From contig JAAYEB010000061.1 in NCBI GenBank assembly GCA_012728995.1, positions 1 to 34,925 on the forward strand: DNA of 34,925 bases, in the 5' to 3' direction. The translations under genes were made by a program, and so were the position numbers. Positions within the stretch are counted from its first letter, which is position 1. Every line of letters begins with the position of its first letter. The DNA comes from Fibrobacter sp. (lineage in GTDB: Bacteria > Fibrobacterota > Chitinivibrionia > Chitinivibrionales > Chitinispirillaceae). Of the stretch, positions 1 to 8,936 are shown one piece after another. A model generated the notes under the pieces. It was not told the DNA's origin and made no database searches. It saw nothing but the letters and a program-made list of their open reading frames with translations.

Positions 1-145
1 GCGTACCGGTGTGATAGTAAAATCCACTTTCATCGGCAAACCACATTGCCATTGCACGTAAATGGGGCTGATCGCCAGCACCGGTGCCCAGCCAGGTAGT
101 GGGATTCTGATTGGCAAATTCCCTGATTTCTTCAATGGTTTTCAT
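1..145 (-). CDS. Pyridoxamine 5'-phosphate oxidase-like (FMN split-barrel) protein, N-terminal part
   Basis: Only the first 48 codons lie in the window; the gene runs off the left edge. The start ATG at 145 is preceded by a clear GGAGG ribosome-binding site at 151-155. The translation begins MKTIEEIREFANQ and continues with a WLGTGAGDQPHLRAM segment and a FYYHTGT segment. This layout (short helix, strand with a small-residue turn, then P-x-x-R-A-M) is typical of the N-terminus of general-stress-protein-26 / pyridoxamine-phosphate-oxidase-like flavin-binding split barrels. Substrate cannot be predicted. An AraC regulator lies upstream on the same strand and might control it; that is inference from position. 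Confidence 0.7.
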   Translation of the reverse strand, partial: MKTIEEIREFANQNPTTWLGTGAGDQPHLRAMAMWFADESGFYYHTGT

Positions 146-409
146 GTATACCTCCGTGGTTGCAAGAAAAGTTATTCGTAAAAAAAAACAGTTTTAAACC
201 ATTCTTTGAGTTTATGAATGACACACCACCCTTTAGATTAGCGGATTTCGCAGCTCTGTTCCACATATCTCAAAGGTGATATAGTCAAAGGACAGTCGAC
301 TCGACAAGCAAAGGAAGCAAGGTATTCACTCCATAAGAATCGTCTGTTGCAAATTAAAATAACACAAAATTGAATAATTACACTTTCGATATCTGATCGA
401 AAATTATTA

Positions 410-1288
410 CTATTCTGCTGTAAGAAAGTTTTTCCGGTAGTCGGAGGGCGAGATTTTGAATTCCCGGGTGAAACACTGATAAAAATAAGAAGAACTGTTG
501 AAACCACAATCCAGTGCAATTTCACTGAGGGACTTTTCATTAACACGCAGCATCCGCTTGGCATATTCCAGGCGGGTCATCATTATGTATTCGATTGGCG
601 ACATCAAGGTTTGCTCTTTGAACACACGTGAAAAATGGGATGAAGAAAGATTAGCCACACGGGCAAGATCCTCTACTGAGATTTTTTCTCCATAATGTGA
701 ATTCAGGTATTCCAGAACCCGTGTAACAGACATACGAAAATGAAATTTCGTGTTGCTTTTATTAACTCCAAATAATTGCCGGATCAACAGATGGGCGATT
801 TTGAGTCCCCCGGCATCGAGTAACTGTCTGAAACCCGGAGCTGCTTCCTCATAATCGGTCATGAATTCCTTGAGAGCATCCACTAACCTCTGATTAATTC
901 TGCAGGTCATCCCGGAAGTCAGCGCGTTCAGGGATAAATTGTATTCAGCAAGCTGTTGCCGCAGAAATTGAGTGTCAATCACCACGGCTATATAACGGGC
1001 AACCGTTTCGGATGGAAGCTCCTGATGCGGCTCGCTGGTAGACAGCACGAATACTGTAGATGGATCAGGTACGATAATTTTTCCCCTCAACCGGATTCTG
1101 CATTTACTGTCAAAACAGAAAATGAAGGACCAGGCAGGGTGAGTATGATCCTGTGTGATGGCATAACCGCATTGACCAGCAACCGGCATAAAAACCCCTA
1201 CCCTGTCATTTACCGCATAATCAACATACTTGAGCTGTTCGGCTGTGATACAACCAACCAACTGACGAATCTTGTCGAGATCTTTCAT
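410..1288 (-). CDS. AraC-family transcriptional regulator
   Basis: About 292 residues. The N-terminal two thirds look like the cupin-type sensor of AraC proteins (HTHPAWSFIFCFD, then a PHQELPSE segment). The C-terminal 100 residues hold the two helix-turn-helix motifs: KISVEDLARVANLSSSHFSR, and SLSEIALDCGFNSSSYFYQC followed by FKISPSDYR, the family signature end. I chose the ATG at 1288. A TTG at 1321 extends the frame by 11 residues, but it overlaps the end of the decayed reading frame upstream and has no better ribosome site. The 264 bases between this gene and the flavin-barrel gene downstream show no further gene. It probably acts as an activator responding to a small ligand; the ligand is unknown. 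Confidence 0.88.
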   Translation of the reverse strand: MKDLDKIRQLVGCITAEQLKYVDYAVNDRVGVFMPVAGQCGYAITQDHTHPAWSFIFCFDSKCRIRLRGKIIVPDPSTVFVLSTSEPHQELPSETVARYIAVVIDTQFLRQQLAEYNLSLNALTSGMTCRINQRLVDALKEFMTDYEEAAPGFRQLLDAGGLKIAHLLIRQLFGVNKSNTKFHFRMSVTRVLEYLNSHYGEKISVEDLARVANLSSSHFSRVFKEQTLMSPIEYIMMTRLEYAKRMLRVNEKSLSEIALDCGFNSSSYFYQCFTREFKISPSDYRKNFLTAE

Positions 1289-1317
1289 GTTTGAAAAATA
1301 AATTGCATCACAGATAT

Positions 1318-1947
1318 TCAAAAGAACTCAATGTACCAATCTGCTCTGCTGTTAAAAGGAGATGTACTTGTTAAAGCACGAGTCTTTTCTTCGAGTCTTT
1401 TAGCGTAAACCTCAGCAGCAGATCTTTCGATAATAAGTGAACCGGCTTCAAGTCTGACAAGTGTGCCTTTACCGAAGCAAATATTAATGTATTTGTCCTG
1501 TTCTTTTCCAGACTACGTGGACGAAATATCCTGTTGAATGGAGTCCCTTTGCAATTGTTTGCACTAGAACGCCTTGATCCTTCAGTTTTGGCATATAAAG
1601 ATATTCACACATGTCTCCCCAGAGATCACACTCCTCAATTTTACACTTAGCTCTTGTAAGCATATCCTATCCAGAAGATTCTTCAGATGTATGGGAGCCC
1701 CATCTACTATCAAGAGTTCCTCTGCTTTGAGAATCCGTTCGATGTCATCAAGGATATCAGGAATAGAGGGTGAAACCTGTTTCTCTACCCACTTGAGGGA
1801 CGGTGTATCATTGATAAACATTTCTGTTGGAACCAGCAACCACTTATACGCTTCACGAACTGTCTGGCGTACATATGTACACAATCTATCTGCTAGTAAC
1901 ATCATGTTTGGCTGGTCTGACACTCTCGTTAAAGATTTTAATAGACT
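1318..1947 (-). pseudogene. Decayed gene of unknown function, broken by frameshifts
   Basis: Three consecutive minus-strand open stretches in different frames each read like ordinary protein. About 1947-1582 contains LLIVDGAPIHLKNLLDRICL. About 1596-1485 contains VLVQTIAKGLHSTGYFVHVV. About 1483-1318 contains LVRLEAGSLIIERSAAEVYA. Each has stop codons in the other frames, and none has a convincing start with a ribosome site; the longest open part starts at best with a GTG at 1923. The simplest reading is one ancestral gene of about 200 codons with two frameshifts. I do not recognise the family. Its last codons run into the AraC gene, so it may once have been co-transcribed with it. Confidence 0.5.
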
Positions 1948-1986
1948 TTACAGGAGTGTGAGCCAGCTTGTCAGTTTATATAATCA

Positions 1987-3495
1987 CTAGGGGATGGTAG
2001 TGATATTTATTCTTTTGTTAATTATGGTCCGATTTCCGTTTTTAACTCTCAGTATAAATGTTCCCTTTGGTGCAAGAGAGTTAAGAGTGAAACTATGTAT
2101 TCCTGATCCTAAGTTCTCTTTGTGAATCATTTTGCCTCTGAGATCATAAAGAGAAACACTACAGTTGCTTCCATTGGAGGCAGCCAGTCTTAATGTGTTT
2201 CCTTCATGTATAGCATTTTCCTCATTTGCCAAAAGCACAGGGGAAACAGAAACTGGAGGTTTTACTGTAACTGTCATGGTAGATGTACTCTGTGCACCAC
2301 AACTGTTTGTGTAAGTGGCAACATACTCTCCGGACTGATTAGTCTGAATTGAAGTGATTGTGACAGTCCGGGTGTTTGCAGAAAACCCATCCGGTCCACT
2401 CCAGCTCCATGAACCTCCTGAAACCGGATGTGGTCCGAATTCAACTTCATCCCCCTGGTTCACCGTAACATCGGAGATTTCCTGCCAGGAGCCATCATTG
2501 ACCCGGGCATTGGGCGTAATAGAAGTAGGGATGCATTCACTGTCACACCTCCTGCTTACGTCGGCATAGCTGCCCGAACCGGAAACTGATACGGATGACT
2601 CGCTGCAACCAGCCTTAACGCTGCAATTAGTTCCGTTTTCTATCCAAATACCAATATCAGAACATTCATAAATTTCTGCATTGTTCAAATGACAATTAAC
2701 AGTAGGTCCTGATTGAACGATGAAAAATCCCCTGCCACAACGATCTGCCTTAAGCTTGTTCGTAATAATGTTATTACATGCGTTTGCATAACGCAAACCG
2801 GCATATCCCTGTCCCCAGCTACAGTTGTATGCATCTACTGTAGCAACAGTTCCGTTATGGGTTTGGTTAAACAATACACCACAACCACCAGTGTTTCGGG
2901 CAGTTATTGTGCCTTCTATAATCATACCGTCAATGCTATAAGTCTCAAGGCCATGTGACCCACAATTTTCAACGTGAATATCCTTCATATAGAGGTCGTA
3001 AATTGTGTGATTCCACGGATTGCTCGTCCTACTGTCAATACGAATGCCAATCCAGTCAATGTCAATTGTTTTCACATTTACAAAACGCAGGTCACTGGCT
3101 GCACTACTGCGGATACCATAGCCTCCCACAACATTTCTAAGGGTTAAATCGGAGATTTCAAACCCATTATGGCCGTTATTTATAATACCAGAGCCAGTAA
3201 AGTTGCAGTTAAGGGTATTGCCATGAAAGCGCAACTTTACACCTGATGCTGACACATTGATAGTCTGGGTAATTGTTCCGCTGACCAAAATATCGATTTC
3301 GCGGTTTACACCCATGGTGTTCATAATTGCAACAGCAAGATTACTCGTGGTACCTTGATCTACGTTGTCCACACGCCATACGTAGCTGCTTCCTGATTCC
3401 CTCACTTCATGTGTGTAGGCCATAACATCATTCATAAACATTGCCCCAAAAGACAATAATAAGACACAGATAACTAATTTATTAAAAATTTTCAT
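1987..3495 (-). CDS. Secreted right-handed beta-helix protein with Ig-like and C-terminal sorting domains
   Basis: 502 residues with a cleavable signal peptide (MKIFNKLVICVLLLSFGAMF, cleavage near residue 26). Residues about 40-310 are repetitive beta-helix sequence of the pectate-lyase / parallel beta-helix type (GFEISDLTLRNV, GIRSSAASDLRFVNV, HGLETYSIDGMIIEG, and so on). Residues about 320-410 form an Ig-like domain (SWSWSGPDGFSANTRTVTIT, then SGEYVATYTNSCG). The last 80 residues (VSLYDLRGKMIHKENL, then FILRVKNGN) match the pattern of T9SS type-A-like sorting tails. It probably acts on, or binds, a polysaccharide outside the cell. Catalytic residues could not be assigned, so lyase activity is only inferred. 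It lies downstream of the GH53 galactanase gene on the same strand. Confidence 0.75.
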   Translation of the reverse strand: MKIFNKLVICVLLLSFGAMFMNDVMAYTHEVRESGSSYVWRVDNVDQGTTSNLAVAIMNTMGVNREIDILVSGTITQTINVSASGVKLRFHGNTLNCNFTGSGIINNGHNGFEISDLTLRNVVGGYGIRSSAASDLRFVNVKTIDIDWIGIRIDSRTSNPWNHTIYDLYMKDIHVENCGSHGLETYSIDGMIIEGTITARNTGGCGVLFNQTHNGTVATVDAYNCSWGQGYAGLRYANACNNIITNKLKADRCGRGFFIVQSGPTVNCHLNNAEIYECSDIGIWIENGTNCSVKAGCSESSVSVSGSGSYADVSRRCDSECIPTSITPNARVNDGSWQEISDVTVNQGDEVEFGPHPVSGGSWSWSGPDGFSANTRTVTITSIQTNQSGEYVATYTNSCGAQSTSTMTVTVKPPVSVSPVLLANEENAIHEGNTLRLAASNGSNCSVSLYDLRGKMIHKENLGSGIHSFTLNSLAPKGTFILRVKNGNRTIINKRINITTIP

Positions 3496-3647
3496 ATTAA
3501 AACAGGCCTTTCATTTAAGTGTAATTTATCGTAGAGATTCAATATTCAACAAAACGCTCTTAATCCAGTCAGGGTCATCCCTACATAATGAGAAGAGGGG
3601 GTCTTTGTGTTGTATATTCTTGTTAATTAATAGAAAACAAGATATAA

Positions 3648-4967
3648 CTAACGAAAAAATTGAGTAGTAAAGACCTTTCTTTGTTGCCCACGACTGTCGA
3701 TTATTAGTACATATCTGCCCGACTGCACCGTTGAAGTACCAGAGATGTCAAATGCTGGATGATAAATACCAGGTGACTTTATTTGGCACTGTCCAACAAG
3801 GCGTCCCTTGAACGTAAACATTGAAACAGTTGCCGGATCATCTGAAAAATAGCGCAAAACTCCGTTATCCGAACTGAAGAGAAACTTATCTGATTGTGAG
3901 GTTATTCCCTGGTATAAAGTAAATGGGTAATCATTATCACCTGTTGATACCTTATCTCCAAAATCATCATTGCCATACTCCTGCGACATTACAGGATAAA
4001 GATGAATTTTCTCGTTTGTTTCACGTCTGTTATTTCTCCAGGTGAGAAGGACATCTCTCCAATCGCATGGTTCCCATACAAATGTACCCATTCCCTGATT
4101 GTTTGGCAGATCGAAAATAACATCATTAACACTTCGATGCTGTTCAGAATATTCAACTACAACTATCTTCTCATTGTGATTAGCAGCTATAGCGTTAACC
4201 ATGGACCTCAAATCGCTCACAGTTCCATGCCACTCTTCATAATAGGAAAGTCCGAAGACATCAATACGGTTGACTCCAGCATTTTTCAGACTTGTTAGCC
4301 AGTTATTCGGGTTACGCTCTGCAATTGTATGGATCATTATCAGTATGTTCTCATCAACATCCTTTACTCCATCAATTCCAGCATTTACAAGAGTAGCAAA
4401 GTTGGACATGTTGCTGTTTCTGCCATCCGGCCAGATCATACCTCCCACAACCTCATTACCAACCTGGACCATATCAGGCAATACGCCTTCCTGCTCAAAT
4501 CTTTCGAGGGTTTCTCTGGTGTAAGATCGTACTTTTTCTGTGAGTTGATTAAAATTCAGTTCTCTCCATGACATTGGTTTATGCTGTTTTCCAGGATCTG
4601 CCCACGTATCGCTGTAATGAAAATCAAGAAGGAACTTCATTCCTGCATCTTTTACCCGTTTAGCCATTTGCAGGGTAGATTCCAAACCACAATAACCCTG
4701 TCTGGAATATGGAGATTCGCTTTCACCAGGAACTGTAGCTGTTGGATCAACAAAAAGCCTCAGCCGAATATAATTGAACCTGTAATCACCAAGAATCTCA
4801 AATATATCTTTTACTGTGCCATTGTCTGCATACCTGACACCACCAGCTTCCCTTTGTGGAATCCATGAAATATCAGCTCCCAGAATGAATGGCTCTGATC
4901 TCGAAAAAGTGTTTGACACAGAACAACAAAAAAGTATCAATGAGATTTTTACCAAATTATTAATCAT
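3648..4967 (-). CDS. Secreted GH53 endo-beta-1,4-galactanase (arabinogalactanase)
   Basis: 439 residues from the ATG at 4967, chosen because AGGAG lies 11 bases upstream and a signal peptide (MINNLVKISLILFCCSVSNT) follows at once; an ATG at 4994 gives a less likely 9-residue extension. The body is a classical GH53 barrel: FILGADISWIPQREAGGVRY, YIRLRLFVDP, MKFLLDFHYSDTWADPGKQ, MVQVGNEVVGGMIWP, DVFGLSYYEEWHG and VVVEYSE. The expected acid/base is Glu172 (QVGNEV) and the nucleophile Glu272 (VVEYSE). A C-terminal tail of about 90 residues resembles a cell-surface or secretion sorting domain. The enzyme hydrolyses beta-1,4-galactan side chains of pectin. It sits between the LamG lipoprotein and the beta-helix protein, so the cluster probably attacks pectic material. 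Confidence 0.92.
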   Translation of the reverse strand: MINNLVKISLILFCCSVSNTFSRSEPFILGADISWIPQREAGGVRYADNGTVKDIFEILGDYRFNYIRLRLFVDPTATVPGESESPYSRQGYCGLESTLQMAKRVKDAGMKFLLDFHYSDTWADPGKQHKPMSWRELNFNQLTEKVRSYTRETLERFEQEGVLPDMVQVGNEVVGGMIWPDGRNSNMSNFATLVNAGIDGVKDVDENILIMIHTIAERNPNNWLTSLKNAGVNRIDVFGLSYYEEWHGTVSDLRSMVNAIAANHNEKIVVVEYSEQHRSVNDVIFDLPNNQGMGTFVWEPCDWRDVLLTWRNNRRETNEKIHLYPVMSQEYGNDDFGDKVSTGDNDYPFTLYQGITSQSDKFLFSSDNGVLRYFSDDPATVSMFTFKGRLVGQCQIKSPGIYHPAFDISGTSTVQSGRYVLIIDSRGQQRKVFTTQFFR

Positions 4968-5002
4968 TTTGCATTTCTCCTGTTTCGGTAACATGAACAG
5001 AT

Positions 5003-6712
5003 TTATTTGTAAATATATACAAGCTTGTTTTCTTCCTGTTGATTCATATAACTCAGTCTGATCCAGGAATCAGAACGGATCACAGAGCAAACCCTGACTT
5101 CATCGATAATGCCGGTAAAATTCCTGGAAAATTTCATATTGCCATGGGTTCCAATTGTAGTGTTTTCACCTGCTCCGGCATATTGAATTGGGACGGAAGC
5201 TGTTTCTGAACAGCATAACTGTCCGTTTATAAAAAAGCGATGTTCCAGTGTCTGACCGTCAAATTGATATACCAGAAAGTTCCACCCGGTTTTTTGCAGA
5301 AATATTCCAGATCCAAGGAACTCATGAGTCACAGTGTCTGGTGCAGTTGGATCAAATAAATAAGCACCATGGGTTCCCTTACTATTCCAACTGTCATCCA
5401 TACGGATCAGTGCAGCATCCCCGATAGAGATCACCTCACTTCCAATTATATCAGGCGTATCAAGAAGTGCCCATGCAGACAGTGTTACAGTGCTCAACTC
5501 TCCCAGTAAGCTGCTTATTCTGATATAGTCGTCATCATTGCCATGAAATCGTTGGGCTCCACCCAGAATACCACCTGTATCTGTTACATGACCCATCTTG
5601 ACTCCGGAATGGTTATTGGCTGTAGCATCATCACAACCCTCAGAAAGATGCCAGACTGCAGTGAATCCATCCGCAGTATCGAAAACATTACCAGTTAAAA
5701 TATTTTGCATGGAATCGGTATTGCCCCAGAACATGCGTAGACTCTGAGTGCTGTTGTTTCCATACACTGTATCAACAAGTATCCAGACAAGAGCCTCACC
5801 ATTTTCACGATCCCAATGTTCAATTGCAACAGGTAATGGCCTGCTATTTTGATTTGTAATTACAAGGTCGTGACCATCAGATGTAAATTCGTTTAAATTG
5901 ATGTTAAAATCTGCGAGTCGTAACGCTAAAGGGAAGTTGTAGATATCCTCATCAATAGCAGCTCCATTTGATGTGGTATTGAGAAACAGTGTCTGATGAA
6001 ATATTCCGCTTTCAGGCAGTATCTGTGTTGTCTGATCACTAAGAACTATGGCAGAATTTGATAAACGGAGATCTGATACATCTGAATCAGTTGAAGATAA
6101 ATAGATTGCAGGCAGTACTCCTGCGGGTACGTGGTCTATTACTGCCCGACCAGCTCCAGGTTTAACATAAGCATGGTATTCGGTACCACTTAGATATACA
6201 AATTCTACCGAGTCATGAAAATTGTCTGGAAGGATAATTTCGAGGGTACCTGGTTTATGTAATGTCTGATTCTCGAGAAGAAGAGTATCCTCTGTAAAAG
6301 AAATACCCATACAAAGAAGAGAGGTACGACTTGTTTGATTATGTGCCTGAAGATTATAAGTGTTTGTAATACTCAGAGTGACAGAATAATAACCATTACT
6401 GTCGGTGATACCCATTGGTACTTCCGCATTATCTTTATTGGGAACATAATCTTGAGGTATGAATTTAACTTCAGTTTGTATACCTGGTGAACCATCCTTA
6501 TGGATAATATGACCTGTTGCAACAAAGGTGTTTGGTAAATCGGTTCCACCACCAGCATTTGTTGGAGAGTTACATTGAATTATGCCCATACTTAAGACTA
6601 TAAGAATACAAAACAAGGGTATTAAAGCATGGTAAACAGGCTTGAAATATGCAGTCCAGAAAATATCCTGATTTGGTTTGTTGAACTGTTTTTCTGTAGA
6701 ATGATACTGCAT
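5003..6712 (-). CDS. Surface lipoprotein-like protein with DUF2341 and LamG-type lectin domains
   Basis: 569 residues from the ATG at 6712, which has AAGGA 9 bases upstream; a TTG at 6727 opens the frame slightly earlier. A hydrophobic stretch (ALIPLFCILIVLSMGIIQCN) ends in Cys, suggesting a signal peptide with a permissive lipobox. Residues about 60-160 look like a carboxypeptidase-regulatory-like beta fold (ATGHIIHKDGSPGIQTEVKF, DSNGYYSVTL). Residues about 255-340 are DUF2341 (FPLALRLADFNINLNEF, LVWILVDTVYGN, MFWGN). Residues about 350-565 are a LamG / concanavalin-like jelly roll (FTAVWHLSEG, GIIDEVRVCSVIRSDSWI). Such proteins bind carbohydrate or act as adhesins. It starts 16 bases after the TIGR02147 regulator, so the two are surely co-transcribed. 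Confidence 0.8.
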   Translation of the reverse strand: MQYHSTEKQFNKPNQDIFWTAYFKPVYHALIPLFCILIVLSMGIIQCNSPTNAGGGTDLPNTFVATGHIIHKDGSPGIQTEVKFIPQDYVPNKDNAEVPMGITDSNGYYSVTLSITNTYNLQAHNQTSRTSLLCMGISFTEDTLLLENQTLHKPGTLEIILPDNFHDSVEFVYLSGTEYHAYVKPGAGRAVIDHVPAGVLPAIYLSSTDSDVSDLRLSNSAIVLSDQTTQILPESGIFHQTLFLNTTSNGAAIDEDIYNFPLALRLADFNINLNEFTSDGHDLVITNQNSRPLPVAIEHWDRENGEALVWILVDTVYGNNSTQSLRMFWGNTDSMQNILTGNVFDTADGFTAVWHLSEGCDDATANNHSGVKMGHVTDTGGILGGAQRFHGNDDDYIRISSLLGELSTVTLSAWALLDTPDIIGSEVISIGDAALIRMDDSWNSKGTHGAYLFDPTAPDTVTHEFLGSGIFLQKTGWNFLVYQFDGQTLEHRFFINGQLCCSETASVPIQYAGAGENTTIGTHGNMKFSRNFTGIIDEVRVCSVIRSDSWIRLSYMNQQEENKLVYIYK

Positions 6713-6728
6713 AAATATTTCCTTCAAC

Positions 6729-7610
6729 TTATCTTGTCCAGGATTGATCTGGAGTACTCTTCATCACTGGGAATAGCTGCACATTTAAAGCATAAACAAT
6801 ATTGCAGTTTTCCCCCTTTTCATTACACTCCAGAAATTCTTTGCGTAACTGGTCTACTTTTGTGCAAAATTGTTCATATTTTTCCCGACTAATACCCTTT
6901 ATAGACATTGAAATATGGCGATCTTCCATGGATAACGTCTCCATTGCATGGAGAGACGATTCTATATAAAACCTTTTTACATCATTTACAACAGCATGAG
7001 GCATGCTGGAGTAAGTGATTACTTCCGGGGTATTTGCAGATCGGAAACCTCCATGTTCAGTATCTTGTGTGATAAGCTTCCAGCCTATAAGCTTATCAAC
7101 TATCCGTCGTATCTCTGCCAGTGGAATAGAGCAGTGGAGAAATGAACGGGAGATCTCTTTTACAGATCCGACATAGCCCCGGCTCTCTATATACTCACGA
7201 ATGAGAGGATATTTCCAGGAACTAAAATATTCTGCTTGGTTGTTTGCAACAATTTTGTTAAGATTCTTTTCTCTGTATTGTGCTAATTTTTTCAGTATGG
7301 TAACTTTCATGTCACCTTTTGTTGCATGTTCCTTCTGGACCAGCAGTGAAAAATACTGAGCCTGATCACCAGAGAGTTCCAGCGCGGTAATAAATCCCTG
7401 GACATGTTTGAGAGCTAATTTTTTACGTTTTGACAGTATATCAGAAAAATATGCTTGTGATCCGACTCCTGCCAGTTTGATAAAAGTGTTTTGTGTCAGT
7501 CTGTATCTTTTTGCATAATCGTACCATGCTCTTAGATAATCAACATAATCATCAAAAACAAAAACAGGTGTAGAGAGTCTTTTCTTTTTCTGGATATTGT
7601 GTTTTGCCAT
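6729..7610 (-). CDS. TIGR02147-family regulator-like protein
   Basis: 293 residues, basic, without signal peptide. The N-terminus has the hallmark VFVFDDYVDYLRAWYDYAK, followed by LTQNTFIKLAGVGSQAYFSD and a RKKLALKHVQGFITALELSG segment. This is the profile of the TIGR02147 family (DUF4423-like C-terminal part), a paralogous family best known from Fibrobacter succinogenes and also from Bdellovibrio. The N-terminal part resembles a helix-turn-helix fold, and the middle (VKEISRSFLHCSIPLAEIRR) looks like a winged helix. Function is not established; members typically precede genes for lipoproteins or surface proteins, as here, so a regulatory role for the gene downstream is inferred. No strong ribosome site precedes the ATG. 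Confidence 0.82.
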   Translation of the reverse strand: MAKHNIQKKKRLSTPVFVFDDYVDYLRAWYDYAKRYRLTQNTFIKLAGVGSQAYFSDILSKRKKLALKHVQGFITALELSGDQAQYFSLLVQKEHATKGDMKVTILKKLAQYREKNLNKIVANNQAEYFSSWKYPLIREYIESRGYVGSVKEISRSFLHCSIPLAEIRRIVDKLIGWKLITQDTEHGGFRSANTPEVITYSSMPHAVVNDVKRFYIESSLHAMETLSMEDRHISMSIKGISREKYEQFCTKVDQLRKEFLECNEKGENCNIVYALNVQLFPVMKSTPDQSWTR

Positions 7611-8290
7611 TTAGAAGGTAATATAAACAAAAAAGTGAAGGAAAGGGAGAAGAATGTTATATTAAAATGATAAATAATGTATAATATCGCATATAAGATA
7701 TTGTTATTAAATAAGATAATATTTATATGAAAATTAATAAGTGATAATATAAAACTGCACAGATTTATTGTTGGGGAGATACGCATGGTGTTAATTCGGT
7801 TAAAAAAAATTATCATGCTCGCCGAGCGGACACGACCCCCGCGGTAACAATTGAAAATTCGAAATAATTAATACGAAATTCGAAACAAAACGATCAGGAA
7901 AATTCTAAATACGAAATATAACCAAAGAAAAAGCATGAAAATAAGCAGGAAAAATCAAAAACCGAAATACAAAACAGGAATAGAACAAAAAATTGATATA
8001 GGGGCGTGTGGAAAGCTGTATCTTAATTATAAATTGTGAATTGAGAAATTAAGAGTAATACTATAACATACTCTTTAGCTGTTTTAAACTATGAATTGTA
8101 TGATTATCCGGATGAGATTCTGACGTAAAGCAGTCATAAAAAACTTCTGTGAAATTATCACAAAAGTAAAAATAATAAACTCACTTTAATTATGTATATA
8201 TGGTCTTACATAGCTGAAAGGTGGCTGGAAATAAATGGAAGTTGTGAAACCAGCGTGAAGTGCTTTTGTTCAGCTATCCGATAAAAATCA
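7611..8290. other. AT-rich intergenic region without recognisable genes
   Basis: Very AT-rich sequence with no credible gene. Around 7850-7980 there are many scattered variants of CGAAAT / TTCGAA (cgaaataatt, acgaaattcgaaac, ccgaaatac), a degenerate low-complexity block. The promoter of the TIGR02147 operon should lie in 7611-7800, but I could not single it out. Confidence 0.5.
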
Positions 8291-8325
8291 AAAAAAAAGG
8301 CTGATTCCAATTTCTTGAAATCAGC
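8291..8325 (-). terminator. Rho-independent terminator, probably the original tRNA-fMet terminator
   Basis: On the minus strand a GCTGATT/AATCAGC stem (8319-8325 with 8300-8306) is followed by a run of eight T (8291-8298). It lies right behind the orphan tRNA 3' end at 8336-8381. It therefore looks like the terminator that served the tRNA before the element separated them. Confidence 0.7.
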
Positions 8326-8335
8326 TTTTAATGTA

Positions 8336-8381
8336 TTGGTAGCGGGGGCTGGATTTGAACCAACGACCTTTGGGTTATGAG
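8336..8381. repeat. attL: orphan 3' part of tRNA-fMet
   Basis: 46 bases identical to 25022-25067. On the minus strand it corresponds to the anticodon, T-arm, acceptor 3' strand and CCA end of the tRNA. To the right the match stops abruptly (agcaaag here, cccaacg at the intact gene), so this copy has no 5' half and is not a functional tRNA. Confidence 0.93.
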
Positions 8382-8444
8382 AGCAAAGTTCTGTTAATTA
8401 AACCCTTTATTCATAGGTGTTTTAGCATTTTGTATAATTAAAAA

Positions 8445-8465
8445 CCGGTACAAAACCGGTACAAA
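8445..8465 (+). repeat. Two CCGGTACAAA repeats near the left end (candidate integrase arm sites)
   Basis: Two copies of CCGGTACAAA begin at 8445 and 8456, spaced 11 bases and located about 65 bases inside attL. The same word in the same orientation is repeated many times inside attR. Short direct repeats inside both ends of a tyrosine-integrase element are the usual layout of arm-type binding sites. Confidence 0.7.
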
Positions 8466-8562
8466 TTCCACTATAAACCGTATCGTATATACAAATAATA
8501 ATTTTATTTTTAAACTGCTTTTGTAAACACTTCGTTCTTGTCTTTTAATTAATAATAATAAT

Positions 8563-8604
8563 AAAAAACCGCCCCCGGAGAAAACAGGCCAAGTCCGGGA
8601 GCGG
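8563..8604 (-). terminator. Strong rho-independent terminator of the left-arm operon
   Basis: An 11-bp GC-rich stem (8594-8604 with 8569-8579, one mismatch) is followed on the minus strand by six T and a T/A-rich tail. It lies 40 bases after the stop of the last leftward gene and insulates attL from element transcription. Confidence 0.85.
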
Positions 8605-8645
8605 CTACCCTGGAAGCAGGCAAAAGAAACCAGAGTATGAGCGTA

Positions 8646-8936
8646 TTATTTATTAACGATTCGGTTTAAAATCTGTTTTGCCTTATCAAGAGCAATACCT
8701 GTATCGTTCGTTGAAACTACAGGCTTTTTCCAATATTTATTATCTTTGGTATCCTGATTAGCTGCCCTTAATCCCTTAATAGATGATTCTCGAACATCTA
8801 TTGAACCTTTATCATCAATAGAAATGCAGATAAAACCTTTAAAGCTCAATTGTACCTCCTCACCCTTCTGACTAAATGGGGTTTGATTTTTAGGTTGATA
8901 TTTATTGTAACATACCATAATATCTGAATCACACAT
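8646..8936 (-). CDS. Hypothetical protein, last gene of leftward operon
   Basis: 96 residues, starting MCDSDIMVCYNKYQPK. I chose the ATG at 8936, which overlaps the stop of the tail-hub-like gene by 8 bases and has AAGG at a normal distance; an ATG at 8945 is possible. The middle (LSFKGFICISIDDKGSIDVR) suggests beta strands and the C-terminus (GIALDKAKQILNRIVNK) a helix. No family recognised. The overlap and the terminator just downstream show that it belongs to the same transcript as the tail-hub-like gene. Confidence 0.65.
   Translation of the reverse strand: MCDSDIMVCYNKYQPKNQTPFSQKGEEVQLSFKGFICISIDDKGSIDVRESSIKGLRAANQDTKDNKYWKKPVVSTNDTGIALDKAKQILNRIVNK

Noticed and set aside
8336-8381. 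A second tRNA-fMet gene at the left end
   Set aside because: Only the 3' half is present; the 5' half is absent, so it is the attachment-site duplicate.
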